The notes beneath the pieces were generated by a model. It was given only the letters and a program-made list of their open reading frames with translations, was not told the origin of the DNA and ran no database searches. Positions 1-6,565 of a stretch of 7,478 nt of DNA are shown piece after piece. How positions within the stretch are numbered: the stretch's first letter is position 1; every line of letters starts with the position of its first letter. The stretch is from Oceanospirillaceae bacterium (GTDB taxonomy: Bacteria; Pseudomonadota; Gammaproteobacteria; Pseudomonadales; Balneatricaceae): NCBI GenBank assembly GCA_023954795.1, contig JAGSHA010000151.1:1-7478 (forward strand), read 5' to 3'. The translations under genes were made by a program, and so were the position numbers.

Positions 1-159
1 GCTCCGGAAGCGCAGTCCGCCAATCAGGATCAGGCGATCAAAGAGCTGCAGCATCACATCAAATCTGTGGTGGGTATCAGCACACGCGTGGACATTGTAC
101 CGCTGGGTTCAATTCCACGCTCTGAAGGTAAAGCAAAGCGCGTATTTGATAACCGCTAA
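1..159 (+). CDS. paaK: Phenylacetate-CoA ligase, C-terminal end (5' partial)
   Basis: The window begins inside this gene; only the last 52 codons and the TAA stop are present, read in frame from base 1. PaaK joins phenylacetate to coenzyme A using ATP, giving the phenylacetyl-CoA used by the epoxidase encoded just downstream; it is a cytosolic adenylate-forming (ANL) enzyme. The visible piece belongs to the small mobile C-terminal domain. It ends in IPRSEGKAKRVFDNR, very like the PaaK C-terminus, where the Lys of the SEGKA segment matches the catalytic Lys position of the family. Its place directly before paaA supports the call. A hairpin after the stop separates it from paaA, so the two are probably mainly separate transcription units. 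Another aryl-CoA ligase is possible but less likely here. Confidence 0.9.
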   Translation, partial: APEAQSANQDQAIKELQHHIKSVVGISTRVDIVPLGSIPRSEGKAKRVFDNR

Positions 160-172
160 GCTGCTGTCAGAT

Positions 173-202
173 AGGCTCCCGCCCTTTTAAGGCGGGGCCT
201 TT
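173..202 (+). terminator. Rho-independent-type terminator after paaK
   Basis: The arms AGGC(T)CCCGCC (173-183) and GGCGGGGCCT (191-200) pair over 10 bp with a single bulged T and a 7-base loop. The stem is GC-rich and starts 13 bases after the paaK stop. The T tract that follows is short (TTT, then GT), so termination may be incomplete and some read-through into paaA is possible. Confidence 0.7.
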
Positions 203-204
203 GT

Positions 205-373
205 AACAAGTTGTACAGATCCGCAAAACAGAAGCGAACAAAGGCTATCTGAGTGTGGTCTGAATAAGATATTGTGATACATTATAAGAAAGAGCTGAAT
301 GACCGTTTGTGTCATTAACTTTCAGTTCATAATAATTAATCGCGCGCCATATAACATCGTGGAGGCCATTTAG
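205..373 (+). promoter_or_regulatory. paaA promoter/leader region
   Basis: This AT-rich stretch lies between the paaK terminator and paaA and is the likely promoter region of the paaABCDE operon. Candidate -10 elements are TATAAG (283-288) and CATAAT (328-333), but neither has a convincing -35 at the right distance, which would fit an activator-dependent promoter. A TGTGA half-site at 273-277 resembles half of a CRP site, but the other half is missing. A strong Shine-Dalgarno, GGAGG (361-365), sits 8 bases before the paaA ATG. The exact transcription start cannot be fixed from sequence alone. Confidence 0.5.
298..316. promoter_or_regulatory. Inverted repeat in paaA leader, candidate operator
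   Basis: AATGAC (298-303) and GTCATT (311-316) form a perfect 6-bp inverted repeat with a 7-base spacer, typical geometry for a dimeric repressor. It lies 58 to 76 bp before the paaA start codon and just downstream of the TATAAG candidate -10. Regulation of paa operons by PaaX (GntR-like) or PaaR (TetR) responding to phenylacetyl-CoA is established in other bacteria. That this repeat is such an operator is inference. Confidence 0.35.
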
Positions 374-1315
374 ATGACACCTCAAGAACAAAACTTCATG
401 CGCAAGATCGAGGCTGAAGAGAAGATCGAGCCGAAAGATTGGATGCCTGCAGCGTACCGCAAGAATCTGATTCGCCAGATGTCTCAGCACGCTCACTCTG
501 AAGTGATCGGCATGCAGCCAGAAGGTAACTGGATCACGCGAGCGCCTTCTCTGCGTCGTAAAGCAGTACTGCTGTCCAAAGTACAGGATGAAGCGGGTCA
601 CGGCCTGTACCTGTACAGTGCAACTGAAACGCTGGGCATCACGCGTGCCGAGCTGATCGAAGCCCTGCAGACCGGTGAAGCTAAATACGCATCTATCTTC
701 AACTACCCTACTTTGACCTGGGGTGACGTAGGTGCAATCGGTTGGTTGGTAGATGGCGCAGCGATCTGTAACCAGGTTTCTCTGCAGCGTACATCTTACG
801 GTCCGTATTCACGCGGCATGATCCGTATCTGTAAAGAAGAGAGCTTCCACCAGCGTCAGGGTTACGAAGCACTGCTGGCACTGGCGAAAGGTACGCCAGA
901 ACAAAAGCAAATGGCACAGGACTCCCTGGACCGTTTCTACTGGCCTGCTCTGATGATGTTTGGCCCTCACGATTCTGAATCTGCGCACTCTGCTAAATCC
1001 ATGGAGTGGAAGATTAAGCGTGAAACCAACGATGATCTGCGTCAGAAATTCATCGACCAGACCGTTCCTCAGATTGAATTCCTGGGTCTTGAGCACCCGG
1101 ATAAAGAGATCAAGTGGAACGAAGAACGTGGTCACTACGATCACGGCGACATCGACTGGGATGAGTTCTACAGCGTAATCAATGGTAATGGTCACTGTAA
1201 CCGTCAGCGTGTGGAACACCACATCGACGTGCACGAAGAAGGTGCATGGGTACGTGATGCAATCACTGCTTACAATGAAAAAAAGAATGCTAAAAAAGCA
1301 CAAGACGTGGCGTAA
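374..1315 (+). CDS. paaA: 1,2-phenylacetyl-CoA epoxidase, catalytic subunit PaaA
   Basis: PaaA is the diiron oxygenase subunit of the epoxidase. With PaaC it turns phenylacetyl-CoA, O2 and reducing equivalents into 1,2-epoxyphenylacetyl-CoA in the cytosol. The 313-residue product is close to the E. coli length of about 309. It shows the expected ferritin-like iron ligand pattern: E43, E73-x2-H76 (in QDEAGH), D127 and E156-x2-H159 (in KEESFH). No catalytic residue appears lost. The ATG at 374 is supported by GGAGG at 361-365. It is the first gene of the operon, with paaB starting 12 bp after its stop. The Lys-rich C-terminal tail (NEKKNAKKAQDVA) is probably a flexible end. Identification is very secure. 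Confidence 0.98.
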   Translation: MTPQEQNFMRKIEAEEKIEPKDWMPAAYRKNLIRQMSQHAHSEVIGMQPEGNWITRAPSLRRKAVLLSKVQDEAGHGLYLYSATETLGITRAELIEALQTGEAKYASIFNYPTLTWGDVGAIGWLVDGAAICNQVSLQRTSYGPYSRGMIRICKEESFHQRQGYEALLALAKGTPEQKQMAQDSLDRFYWPALMMFGPHDSESAHSAKSMEWKIKRETNDDLRQKFIDQTVPQIEFLGLEHPDKEIKWNEERGHYDHGDIDWDEFYSVINGNGHCNRQRVEHHIDVHEEGAWVRDAITAYNEKKNAKKAQDVA

Positions 1316-1327
1316 GGGGTAACTGAA

Positions 1328-1615
1328 ATGACAACTGAAAAATTAGAATTGTTTGAAGTATTTGTGCGTTCCAAGCGCGGCCTGGACCACAAGCACATCG
1401 GTAGCCTGCACGCCGAAGACCATGCACAAGCACTGGAATATGCACGTGATTGCTACACCCGTCGTAGCGAAGGCGTAAGCATCTGGGTTGTTAAGTCTGA
1501 TGACATCTGCGCGTCTCAGGAAGATGATGCAGAAAGCTTCTACGATCCAAGCGATGACAAGCCTTACCGTCACGCAACTTACTACGTTCTGCCTGACCCA
1601 GTTAACAACATGTGA
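1328..1615 (+). CDS. paaB: 1,2-phenylacetyl-CoA epoxidase subunit PaaB
   Basis: PaaB is a small, non-catalytic subunit that, in characterised systems, bridges PaaAC heterodimers into the larger complex. The 95-residue product has the same length as E. coli PaaB. It has typical family segments: an N-terminal LFEVFVRSKRGLDHKHIGS, a central ALEYARDCYTRR, IWVV, and a C-terminal YRHATYYVLP. No signal peptide or membrane segment is seen. A GGGGT Shine-Dalgarno-like stretch lies between the paaA stop and this ATG; the 12-bp gap behind paaA and 16-bp gap to paaC imply one transcript. Confidence rests on full-length similarity and operon position. Confidence 0.97.
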   Translation: MTTEKLELFEVFVRSKRGLDHKHIGSLHAEDHAQALEYARDCYTRRSEGVSIWVVKSDDICASQEDDAESFYDPSDDKPYRHATYYVLPDPVNNM

Positions 1616-1617
1616 TT

Positions 1618-1624
1618 GGGGGAG
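1618..1624 (+). promoter_or_regulatory. Ribosome binding site deciding the paaC start
   Basis: The G-rich stretch GGGGGAG lies 7 bases before the ATG at 1632. The reading frame is open much further upstream, to an ATG at 1488 inside paaB, so this site together with the family length fixes the real start at 1632. Confidence 0.8.
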
Positions 1625-1631
1625 AATCAGA

Positions 1632-2396
1632 ATGAGTGATGCAATCAAAAACGCAACCCTGGAATACGCCATCCGCCTCGGTGATGACTCCGTTGTACTG
1701 GGCCACCGTATCTCTGAGTGGGTTAGCTACGGGCCTTTCCTTGAAGAAGACATCGCATACGGAAACGTAGCGCTGGATTACATCGGCCGTGCCCGCATGT
1801 TCTACACCTATGCGGCTGAACTGGCTGACGATGGTCGCACTGAAGACGACTTCGCTTATATGCGTAGCGATCGTGACTACCACAACCTGCTGTTGATGGA
1901 GATGCCTCGCGGCGACTTCGCCTACTCTCAGGTTCGCCAGCTTCTTGCCGATGCATATTACACCGTGCTACTGCCTGAACTGGTTCAATCCAAAGATGAC
2001 ACCCTAGCGGCAATTGCAGCAAAAGCGATTAAAGAAACCAAATATCACCTGCGTCGCAGCCGTGATTGGGTTCTGCGTCTGGGTGATGGTACTGAAGAAA
2101 GTCAGAAACGTACTCAGAAAGCCGTTGATCAGTTGTGGGGCTACACCCACGAGCTGTTTGATATGGATGAAACTGAGCAGCTGCTGGCCGACAACGGTAT
2201 CGGTGTTGATGTATCCAAACTGCGCGATGCATGGTTCAAGCTGGTCAGCGAAATTCTGACCGAAGCGACCATCACTGTCCCTGAAGACAGCTGGGCTGTG
2301 CGCGGTGGCCGTACCGGTTATCACACCGAGAATCTGGGTCACATGCTGACCGAGATGCAGATCGTACACCGCTCCTACCCAGGTTGTGAGTGGTAA
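1632..2396 (+). CDS. paaC: 1,2-phenylacetyl-CoA epoxidase, structural subunit PaaC
   Basis: PaaC pairs with PaaA to form the catalytic core of the phenylacetyl-CoA epoxidase. It has the same ferritin-like helical fold but is the structural partner rather than the iron-bearing subunit. From the ATG at 1632 the product is 254 residues, near the E. coli length of about 248. Starting at the ATG at 1488 would add 48 residues read out of frame through paaB, with no family support. Recognisable segments are EYAIRLGDDSVVLGHRISEW near the N-terminus, EDIAYGNVALDYIGRAR, KETKYHLRRSRDWVLRLGDG in the middle, and the C-terminal GGRTGYHTENLG...EMQ...YPGCEW. It lies 16 bp after paaB and 23 bp before paaD. 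Confidence 0.97.
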   Translation: MSDAIKNATLEYAIRLGDDSVVLGHRISEWVSYGPFLEEDIAYGNVALDYIGRARMFYTYAAELADDGRTEDDFAYMRSDRDYHNLLLMEMPRGDFAYSQVRQLLADAYYTVLLPELVQSKDDTLAAIAAKAIKETKYHLRRSRDWVLRLGDGTEESQKRTQKAVDQLWGYTHELFDMDETEQLLADNGIGVDVSKLRDAWFKLVSEILTEATITVPEDSWAVRGGRTGYHTENLGHMLTEMQIVHRSYPGCEW

Positions 2397-2419
2397 GCAG
2401 TAGAAGCAAGGTAAAGGTT

Positions 2420-2959
2420 ATGAATGAAATCTCACTGATGCCGGAAGAGCAGTACCAGCGATTGCAGCAGCGTAATGCTGCTGACGTAAAGGAACTATGG
2501 GATCTGCTCGATGAAGTAAAAGATCCTGAAGTACCGGTACTGACGATTTGGGATCTGGGGATCTTGCGTGATATTGAGCGTGAAGGTGAACGCATTGTGA
2601 TCACCATCACGCCAACCTACTCCGGTTGCCCGGCGATGGATAATATCAGCACGGATGTCACCAAAGCTCTGAACGATGCTGGTTACAGCGATGTAAAAGT
2701 AAAAATGTCGCTCTCACCTGCCTGGAGTTCAGAGTGGATGTCTCCCGATGGCCGTAAAAAGCTCCGTGAATATGGCATTGCGCCACCGGAGGATGCGGAA
2801 TTGGATGAAGACGGCCTGACCCCCGATGCCCATGCGCAGTGTCCGCACTGCAGCTCGCGCAATACGCGCCGGGTGAGTGAATTTGGTTCAACGGCCTGCA
2901 AAGCCCTGTTTCAGTGCAACGACTGCAACGAGCCATTTGACTATTTTAAGAAGATATAG
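2420..2959 (+). CDS. paaD: Phenylacetyl-CoA epoxidase accessory protein PaaD (MIP18/DUF59 family)
   Basis: PaaD is needed for epoxidase activity but is not part of the purified oxygenase complex; its family points to Fe-S or metal-centre assembly, probably for PaaE. The 179-residue product has two parts. The first is a MIP18 (DUF59) domain at about residues 20-100, with the DPEVPV motif at 35-40 and C70 in YSGCPAMD. The second is a C-terminal zinc ribbon with C141-x2-C144 and C166-x2-C169, plus an extra C160. The ATG at 2420 is preferred, with AAGG (2408-2411) 8 bases upstream. A GTG at 2390 in the same frame overlaps the end of paaC and has no family support. Met7 is a further possible start. 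paaE follows after 7 bp. Confidence 0.95.
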   Translation: MNEISLMPEEQYQRLQQRNAADVKELWDLLDEVKDPEVPVLTIWDLGILRDIEREGERIVITITPTYSGCPAMDNISTDVTKALNDAGYSDVKVKMSLSPAWSSEWMSPDGRKKLREYGIAPPEDAELDEDGLTPDAHAQCPHCSSRNTRRVSEFGSTACKALFQCNDCNEPFDYFKKI

Positions 2960-2966
2960 GTGAAGC

Positions 2967-4064
2967 ATGTCTGACACCAATTTCTACACATTGAAGATCG
3001 CTGATGTTCAGCCGGAAACGGAAACTGCTATCTGCGTCAGCTTCGATGTACCAGAAGAACTGAAAGAAAAATTTGAGTTTATTCAGGGTCAGTTCCTGAC
3101 ACTGCGTGCAATGATTGAAGGCGAAGACGTACGTCGCTCCTACTCCATCTGCTCCGGTGTAAATGATGGTCACATGCGTGTGGGCATCAAACGCGTTATG
3201 AACGGTCGTTTCTCTAACTTTGCGAACGACAATTTCAAGCCCGGTATGGAAATTGAAGTAATGCCTCCTCAGGGCAGCTTCTACACTGAGCTGAATGCAG
3301 ACAAGCCAAAGAACTACATGTGCATCGCTGCAGGTTCTGGTATCACGCCAATGATTTCTATTATGAAATCTGTGCTGGATACGGAACCGGGTTCCAACGT
3401 TACGCTGATCTACGGCAACCGTCGTAGCAACTCCGTGATGTTTAAAGACGAACTGAACTTCGTGAAAAACCGTTACATGGATCGCTTCCACTGGATCAAT
3501 GTCATGGACTACGAAGATCAGGGTGCCGACTTGCTGAACGGTCGCATCGACAACGCTAAGGGCTACGCCCTGCAGAAAGCGGGTCTGATCAATATCAAAT
3601 CCGTGGATGAAGCGTTCATCTGTGGTCCTGAAGCGATGATGTCTGAAGTGTCTCGCGGCTTCCGTATGGAAGGCCTGAGCGACGAACAAATCCATTACGA
3701 ACTGTTTGCTAACTCCTCCGCTGACTCTAAAGAGATGCTGGAGAAAGCTGCGAAACGTAAAGAAGAGTTCGGCGAAGAGAAAACGTCTAAAGTCACAGTC
3801 GTTGCTGATGGTCGCTCCATCATGTTCGATCTGGCGACAGTGGGCGAGAATATTCTCGACGCAGGCATGCACAACGGTATGGAACTGCCTTACTCCTGTA
3901 AAGCAGGCGTATGCTCTACCTGTAAGTGTAAGCTTGTTAAAGGTGAAGTCGACATGGACATCACCCACGGTCTGGAACAGCACGAAATCGACGCAGGCTA
4001 TGTGTTGAGCTGTCAGGCCCACCCTATCTCCGATGAAGTCGTTGTCGATTTCGACGCGCGATAA
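2967..4064 (+). CDS. paaE: 1,2-phenylacetyl-CoA epoxidase, reductase subunit PaaE
   Basis: PaaE carries electrons from NAD(P)H to the PaaA diiron site. The 365-residue product (E. coli about 356) has the class IB order: an FAD-binding domain at 1-110 with RSYS at 57-60; a pyridine nucleotide domain at about 115-235 with AGSGITP at 122-128 and CGPEAM at 219-224; a charged linker at about 255-275; and a C-terminal plant-type 2Fe-2S domain with C311-x4-C316-x2-C319 and C349. All cofactor residues look intact. An AGGTGA Shine-Dalgarno (2958-2963) overlaps the paaD stop, so translation of the two is probably coupled. It is the last gene of the operon; a strong hairpin begins 9 bases after its stop. 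Confidence 0.97.
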   Translation: MSDTNFYTLKIADVQPETETAICVSFDVPEELKEKFEFIQGQFLTLRAMIEGEDVRRSYSICSGVNDGHMRVGIKRVMNGRFSNFANDNFKPGMEIEVMPPQGSFYTELNADKPKNYMCIAAGSGITPMISIMKSVLDTEPGSNVTLIYGNRRSNSVMFKDELNFVKNRYMDRFHWINVMDYEDQGADLLNGRIDNAKGYALQKAGLINIKSVDEAFICGPEAMMSEVSRGFRMEGLSDEQIHYELFANSSADSKEMLEKAAKRKEEFGEEKTSKVTVVADGRSIMFDLATVGENILDAGMHNGMELPYSCKAGVCSTCKCKLVKGEVDMDITHGLEQHEIDAGYVLSCQAHPISDEVVVDFDAR

Positions 4065-4072
4065 TCGTTGCG

Positions 4073-4101
4073 GTTACCCGGTGGTTTAACCGCCGGGTAA
4101 C
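4073..4101 (+). terminator. Strong hairpin terminator after paaE
   Basis: GTTACCCGGTGG (4073-4084) pairs with CCGCCGGGTAAC (4090-4101) along all 12 positions, with one G-T wobble and a 5-base TTTAA loop. It starts 9 bases after the paaE stop. The following sequence (GCCTTATT) is a poor T tract, with a better T run (TTTTT) only at 4116-4120. The stem is near-symmetric, so it might also act on the other strand. It marks the end of the paaABCDE unit. Confidence 0.75.
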
Positions 4102-4141
4102 GCCTTATTCCCCGCTTTTTACTCCATAGACCATCTTTATA

Positions 4142-4157
4142 AAACGCATTAGCGTTT
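4142..4157. repeat. Short perfect inverted repeat upstream of the LuxR-type gene
   Basis: AAACGC (4142-4147) and GCGTTT (4152-4157) form a perfect 6-bp inverted repeat around ATTA. It overlaps a TATAAA hexamer (4138-4143) that could serve as a -10, though no good -35 is visible. In the 169 bp between paaE and the regulator it is the only structure besides the terminator. It could be an operator or a small RNA hairpin; its role is unknown. Confidence 0.3.
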
Positions 4158-4233
4158 GTGGGATGACTGCGTCTGTATTCTGGAATGGGGATTACAACAA
4201 TTACAGATGTGCTGATTGACAGCTACGGCCCCC

Positions 4234-4890
4234 ATGGAAAAGCCGCATAAAATCCTCATTGCTGATCGTTACCCTTTACACCGTGAAGGGATCAAACTCG
4301 CTATCACCAGCGGTCCGGAATACGTCCTTTATACCGCGCATTGTGTTGGCGGTATCGACGAGCTCCAGTCCCAGGTGAAAAACAACAGTGGTTATCATCT
4401 GCTGATTATCGATCAGACACTGATTGAACAGCATCCGGAATGGTCGTTGAAACATCTGGTGAGCAATACCTGCATCACGACCCTATTGATGTGCGATCAA
4501 CTCACTGATTCTTTAATCAGTGAAGCCCGTCACGCAGGGATACGCGGTGTCGTTGAGCGCAGTACATCGATGGAACGGATCAATAAGGTCACGCACCGAC
4601 TGTTAAAAGGTGGTTCTTATTGGCCGGAGATTGATAAGAATACCCGTACGACCCCTGTAGCACCTGATCATAGTGTTTCATTGGATGACTTCACCGATCA
4701 GCAGCTACAGATAATTCGGCTGATCATCGATGGGAAACTGAACAAGCAGATCAGCTATCAACTGGGTATTCACGAAAGTACGGTGAAGTACCATCTCACC
4801 AATATCTATCGCAAATTTCAGGTACGTAGTCGGACTCAGCTGGTTGTGAGTGCACGGCACTCCGGAGTGACTGATCAGATAAGGCTTTGA
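4234..4890 (+). CDS. LuxR/NarL-family response regulator with atypical receiver
   Basis: This is a probable cytosolic DNA-binding regulator of 218 residues: an N-terminal CheY-like receiver (about 6-125) and a C-terminal GerE-type helix-turn-helix (about 153-208, FTDQQLQIIRLI...NKQISYQLGIHESTVKYHLTNIYRKF). In the receiver, D60 in HLLIID is the expected phospho-acceptor and D11 remains of the acidic pair. However, the neighbour of D11 is Arg, the usual Ser/Thr switch position is C87, and the usual Lys is R109 in GVVER. Phosphorylation may therefore be weak or replaced by another signal. The start is uncertain: ATG 4234 fits the family, while TTG 4216 adds six residues; neither has a clear ribosome site. 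No histidine kinase is nearby and its target genes are unknown. The paa operon next to it is not evidence of control. Confidence 0.85.
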   Translation: MEKPHKILIADRYPLHREGIKLAITSGPEYVLYTAHCVGGIDELQSQVKNNSGYHLLIIDQTLIEQHPEWSLKHLVSNTCITTLLMCDQLTDSLISEARHAGIRGVVERSTSMERINKVTHRLLKGGSYWPEIDKNTRTTPVAPDHSVSLDDFTDQQLQIIRLIIDGKLNKQISYQLGIHESTVKYHLTNIYRKFQVRSRTQLVVSARHSGVTDQIRL

Positions 4891-4929
4891 GTCCATCTGC
4901 CATGACTATCGCCAATCAATATCTGCACA

Positions 4930-4956
4930 GCCCCTGCCTTTATCCTGAACAGGGGC
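4930..4956. terminator. Hairpin between convergent genes, possible terminator
   Basis: GCCCCTG (4930-4936) and CAGGGGC (4950-4956) form a 7-bp GC-rich stem with a 13-base loop between the 3' ends of the LuxR-type gene and the - strand gene. There is no T tract on either side, so it may be a weak or bidirectional terminator or only an mRNA 3' end structure. Confidence 0.4.
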
Positions 4957-4980
4957 GCTGCGTTAAATGACCTCAACCAC

Positions 4981-5622
4981 CTAGTCGCCTCCGCACCCTC
5001 CGCTACAACCTGAATCCCCATCAGAGTCTCCCCCGCTGCCCGAGCTACAGCCAATATGAGAGGCACAGTATGGATGAGCGGATGACTGATCGGTACGTGT
5101 GCAGTTAAGCGCGTAAGTGAAACCGTCAGAGATACCCAGCTCGGCATCCAGTGCAAACAACAACGGTAGACGGTTTGGATTCTTTGCCGACACTTGCTCC
5201 CGTGCGCATGAAAGTCGCCATGCGGTCCGAATCCCCTTCTGTGCCATCGTTGGGGTGCTCATCGCTTCGGCCGGTGTATGGTGAAGGAAGCGACCGAGTG
5301 CCTGATTGCAGAACTGATCGTATTTTTTGGTAAACAAAATGAATTCATGCCATGCAACATCAACGACCTGCGATGGCATTGAGACCATCTTGTTGCCTGC
5401 GGTGTTGCAGATATGGAAATACTCACGCAACCCCTGAATCACCTTAGCAACGTCCCGTTCGCTTAGGTGAGGATAGGTTTCAGCGATCTTTTCATTAAGT
5501 TTGACTGGAAACTGATATGCATCGATCAGATCAGCGCGCTTTCGAGCACGAGACTTTCGCGTCATCCGGAACAGAATAAACGCAACAAAGATGGCAAAAA
5601 TAATAGGAACAATGGTATCCAT
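4981..5622 (-). CDS. Uncharacterised membrane-anchored GRDP-like protein with Cys/Gly-rich tail
   Basis: The function is unknown. The 213-residue product has one N-terminal membrane segment (about 4-19, IVPIIFAIFVAFILF) followed by a basic stretch (RMTRKSRARKR), which predicts that the rest lies in the cytoplasm. The core at about 80-118, with VVDVAWHEFILFTKKYDQFC and GRFLHHTP, resembles the glycine-rich-domain-containing protein family (GRDP-like), where a Trp-His and a later His-His are conserved; here W91-H92 and H114-H115. The last 22 residues (192-213) are almost only Gly, Ser, Asp and Cys (C192, C206, C210). Eight cysteines in all suggest metal binding, but this is inference. The ATG at 5622 has an AGGA site 6 bases upstream. 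It lies 58 bp downstream of the LysR-type gene on the same strand and may share its transcript. Confidence 0.75.
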   Translation of the reverse strand: MDTIVPIIFAIFVAFILFRMTRKSRARKRADLIDAYQFPVKLNEKIAETYPHLSERDVAKVIQGLREYFHICNTAGNKMVSMPSQVVDVAWHEFILFTKKYDQFCNQALGRFLHHTPAEAMSTPTMAQKGIRTAWRLSCAREQVSAKNPNRLPLLFALDAELGISDGFTYALNCTRTDQSSAHPYCASHIGCSSGSGGDSDGDSGCSGGCGGD

Positions 5623-5680
5623 ATAGCGTCCTTTTTCCTTTCATCAGATGTTATCCAACGTGAGTGGATATACGCGTGCC

Positions 5681-6565
5681 TTAAGACTCAATGGTGGGCG
5701 TCAAATACGTCAGGAGCCGTCGGGCGTTGCTGTTAACTGATACGTTCCCGGGCCACACCGCATATATCGGGACGCCTTCAACGCGCCATTCCGGTAACAG
5801 TTGTACCAATCGACCATCAGCTATCGCAGCTTCGACCAAAAAGCGCGGTGGCGTCGAAACACCAAGACCCAGTATAGAAAATTGAGCCATAGCATCCACA
5901 CTATCGACAACAGTCTGGCTGGCGAACTGTATCGGTACGCGCTGATTAGCCGGACCAATCAATGTCCTCTGCATCGGCAACATAGCCAGACGTATCCATT
6001 TCCACTCAGCCAGATCGTCAGGCACCGAAGGCTCAATATGCTGCTCAGCATAAGACGGCGCGCACACCAGCACACGTTCAATAGTGCCAATGGATTTTGA
6101 TTTTAACGCACTGTCTTCGAGCTCCCCTGCCCGCACGGCCAGATCGATCCCGCTGGCGATCAGGTCCTGCCGAGTATCGGTGTAAAGAAGGTTGAGCTCA
6201 ATTTTAGGATGCTGTTTGGCAAACTCAGCGATACGCTGATTAATAGGCGCTCTAGTCAGAGCTGAAGGCAGTGTAATGGTGAGTTTGCCCTGAGGTTCTT
6301 TATCATGGGATACAACCTCGTTTAAGCCTTGTTGAGCAGCATCTAACATTGTTCGTGCATGTTGATAGAGCACCTGCCCTTCGTGGGTCAGGGATAGCTT
6401 CCGGGTAGAACGGTAAATTAGCGCGGTACCCACCCGTTTTTCCAGCTGACTCACATGGTAACTCACCACAGAGGGAGATAGTCCCAGGACATCAGCGGCG
6501 GCTCTAAACGAACCTTGACGTGCCATCTCCGCAAACACGGCTATCGCTTTCAGGTCATCAATCAT
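5681..6565 (-). CDS. LysR-family transcriptional regulator
   Basis: This is a typical LysR-type regulator of 294 residues. It has an N-terminal winged helix-turn-helix (about 4-62: FAEMARQGSFRAAADVLGLS, then PSVVSYHVSQLEKRVGTALIYRSTRKLSLT), a linker helix (about 63-88) and a periplasmic-binding-protein-like effector domain (about 93-290). The ATG at 6565 is chosen because LysR proteins normally begin a few residues before this helix; the frame stays open to a TTG at 6595, which would add ten residues. Neither start has a good Shine-Dalgarno. It is divergent from the LysE-type exporter with 98 bp between start codons, the classic layout for a LysR protein controlling the neighbouring transporter and itself. 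The inducer cannot be told from sequence. Confidence 0.92.
   Translation of the reverse strand: MIDDLKAIAVFAEMARQGSFRAAADVLGLSPSVVSYHVSQLEKRVGTALIYRSTRKLSLTHEGQVLYQHARTMLDAAQQGLNEVVSHDKEPQGKLTITLPSALTRAPINQRIAEFAKQHPKIELNLLYTDTRQDLIASGIDLAVRAGELEDSALKSKSIGTIERVLVCAPSYAEQHIEPSVPDDLAEWKWIRLAMLPMQRTLIGPANQRVPIQFASQTVVDSVDAMAQFSILGLGVSTPPRFLVEAAIADGRLVQLLPEWRVEGVPIYAVWPGNVSVNSNARRLLTYLTPTIES

Noticed and set aside
809..1303. A 164-codon - strand frame opposite paaA
   Set aside because: Same cause: a shadow of biased codon use in paaA, with no ribosome site and no family resemblance.
1488..1631. N-terminal extension of paaC to an upstream ATG
   Set aside because: It would overlap most of the second half of paaB in another frame; the extra 48 residues do not fit PaaC, and the ATG at 1632 has a strong ribosome site.
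2390..2419. GTG start for paaD overlapping the paaC stop
   Set aside because: The ten extra residues lack family support and the ATG at 2420 has a reasonable AAGG site at proper distance.
2946..4022. A long open frame (358 codons) on the - strand opposite paaE
   Set aside because: It is fully antisense to an unmistakable paaE, its product has no recognisable domain and is rich in F, H, V and T, as expected from the reverse complement of strongly biased codons.
4216..4221. Perfect TTGACA as a -35 promoter hexamer
   Set aside because: No -10-like hexamer lies 16-18 bases downstream; the closest, CATAAA at 4246-4251, is 24 bases away and inside the regulator gene.
4185..4250. A 21-codon frame from the ATG at 4185 overlapping the regulator start
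   Set aside because: No ribosome site, no recognisable peptide, and it overlaps the regulator's coding sequence in another frame; judged chance.
5151..5333. A 60-codon + strand frame inside the GRDP-like gene
   Set aside because: It has no ribosome site or recognisable product and lies wholly antisense to a frame with a clear membrane segment and conserved core.
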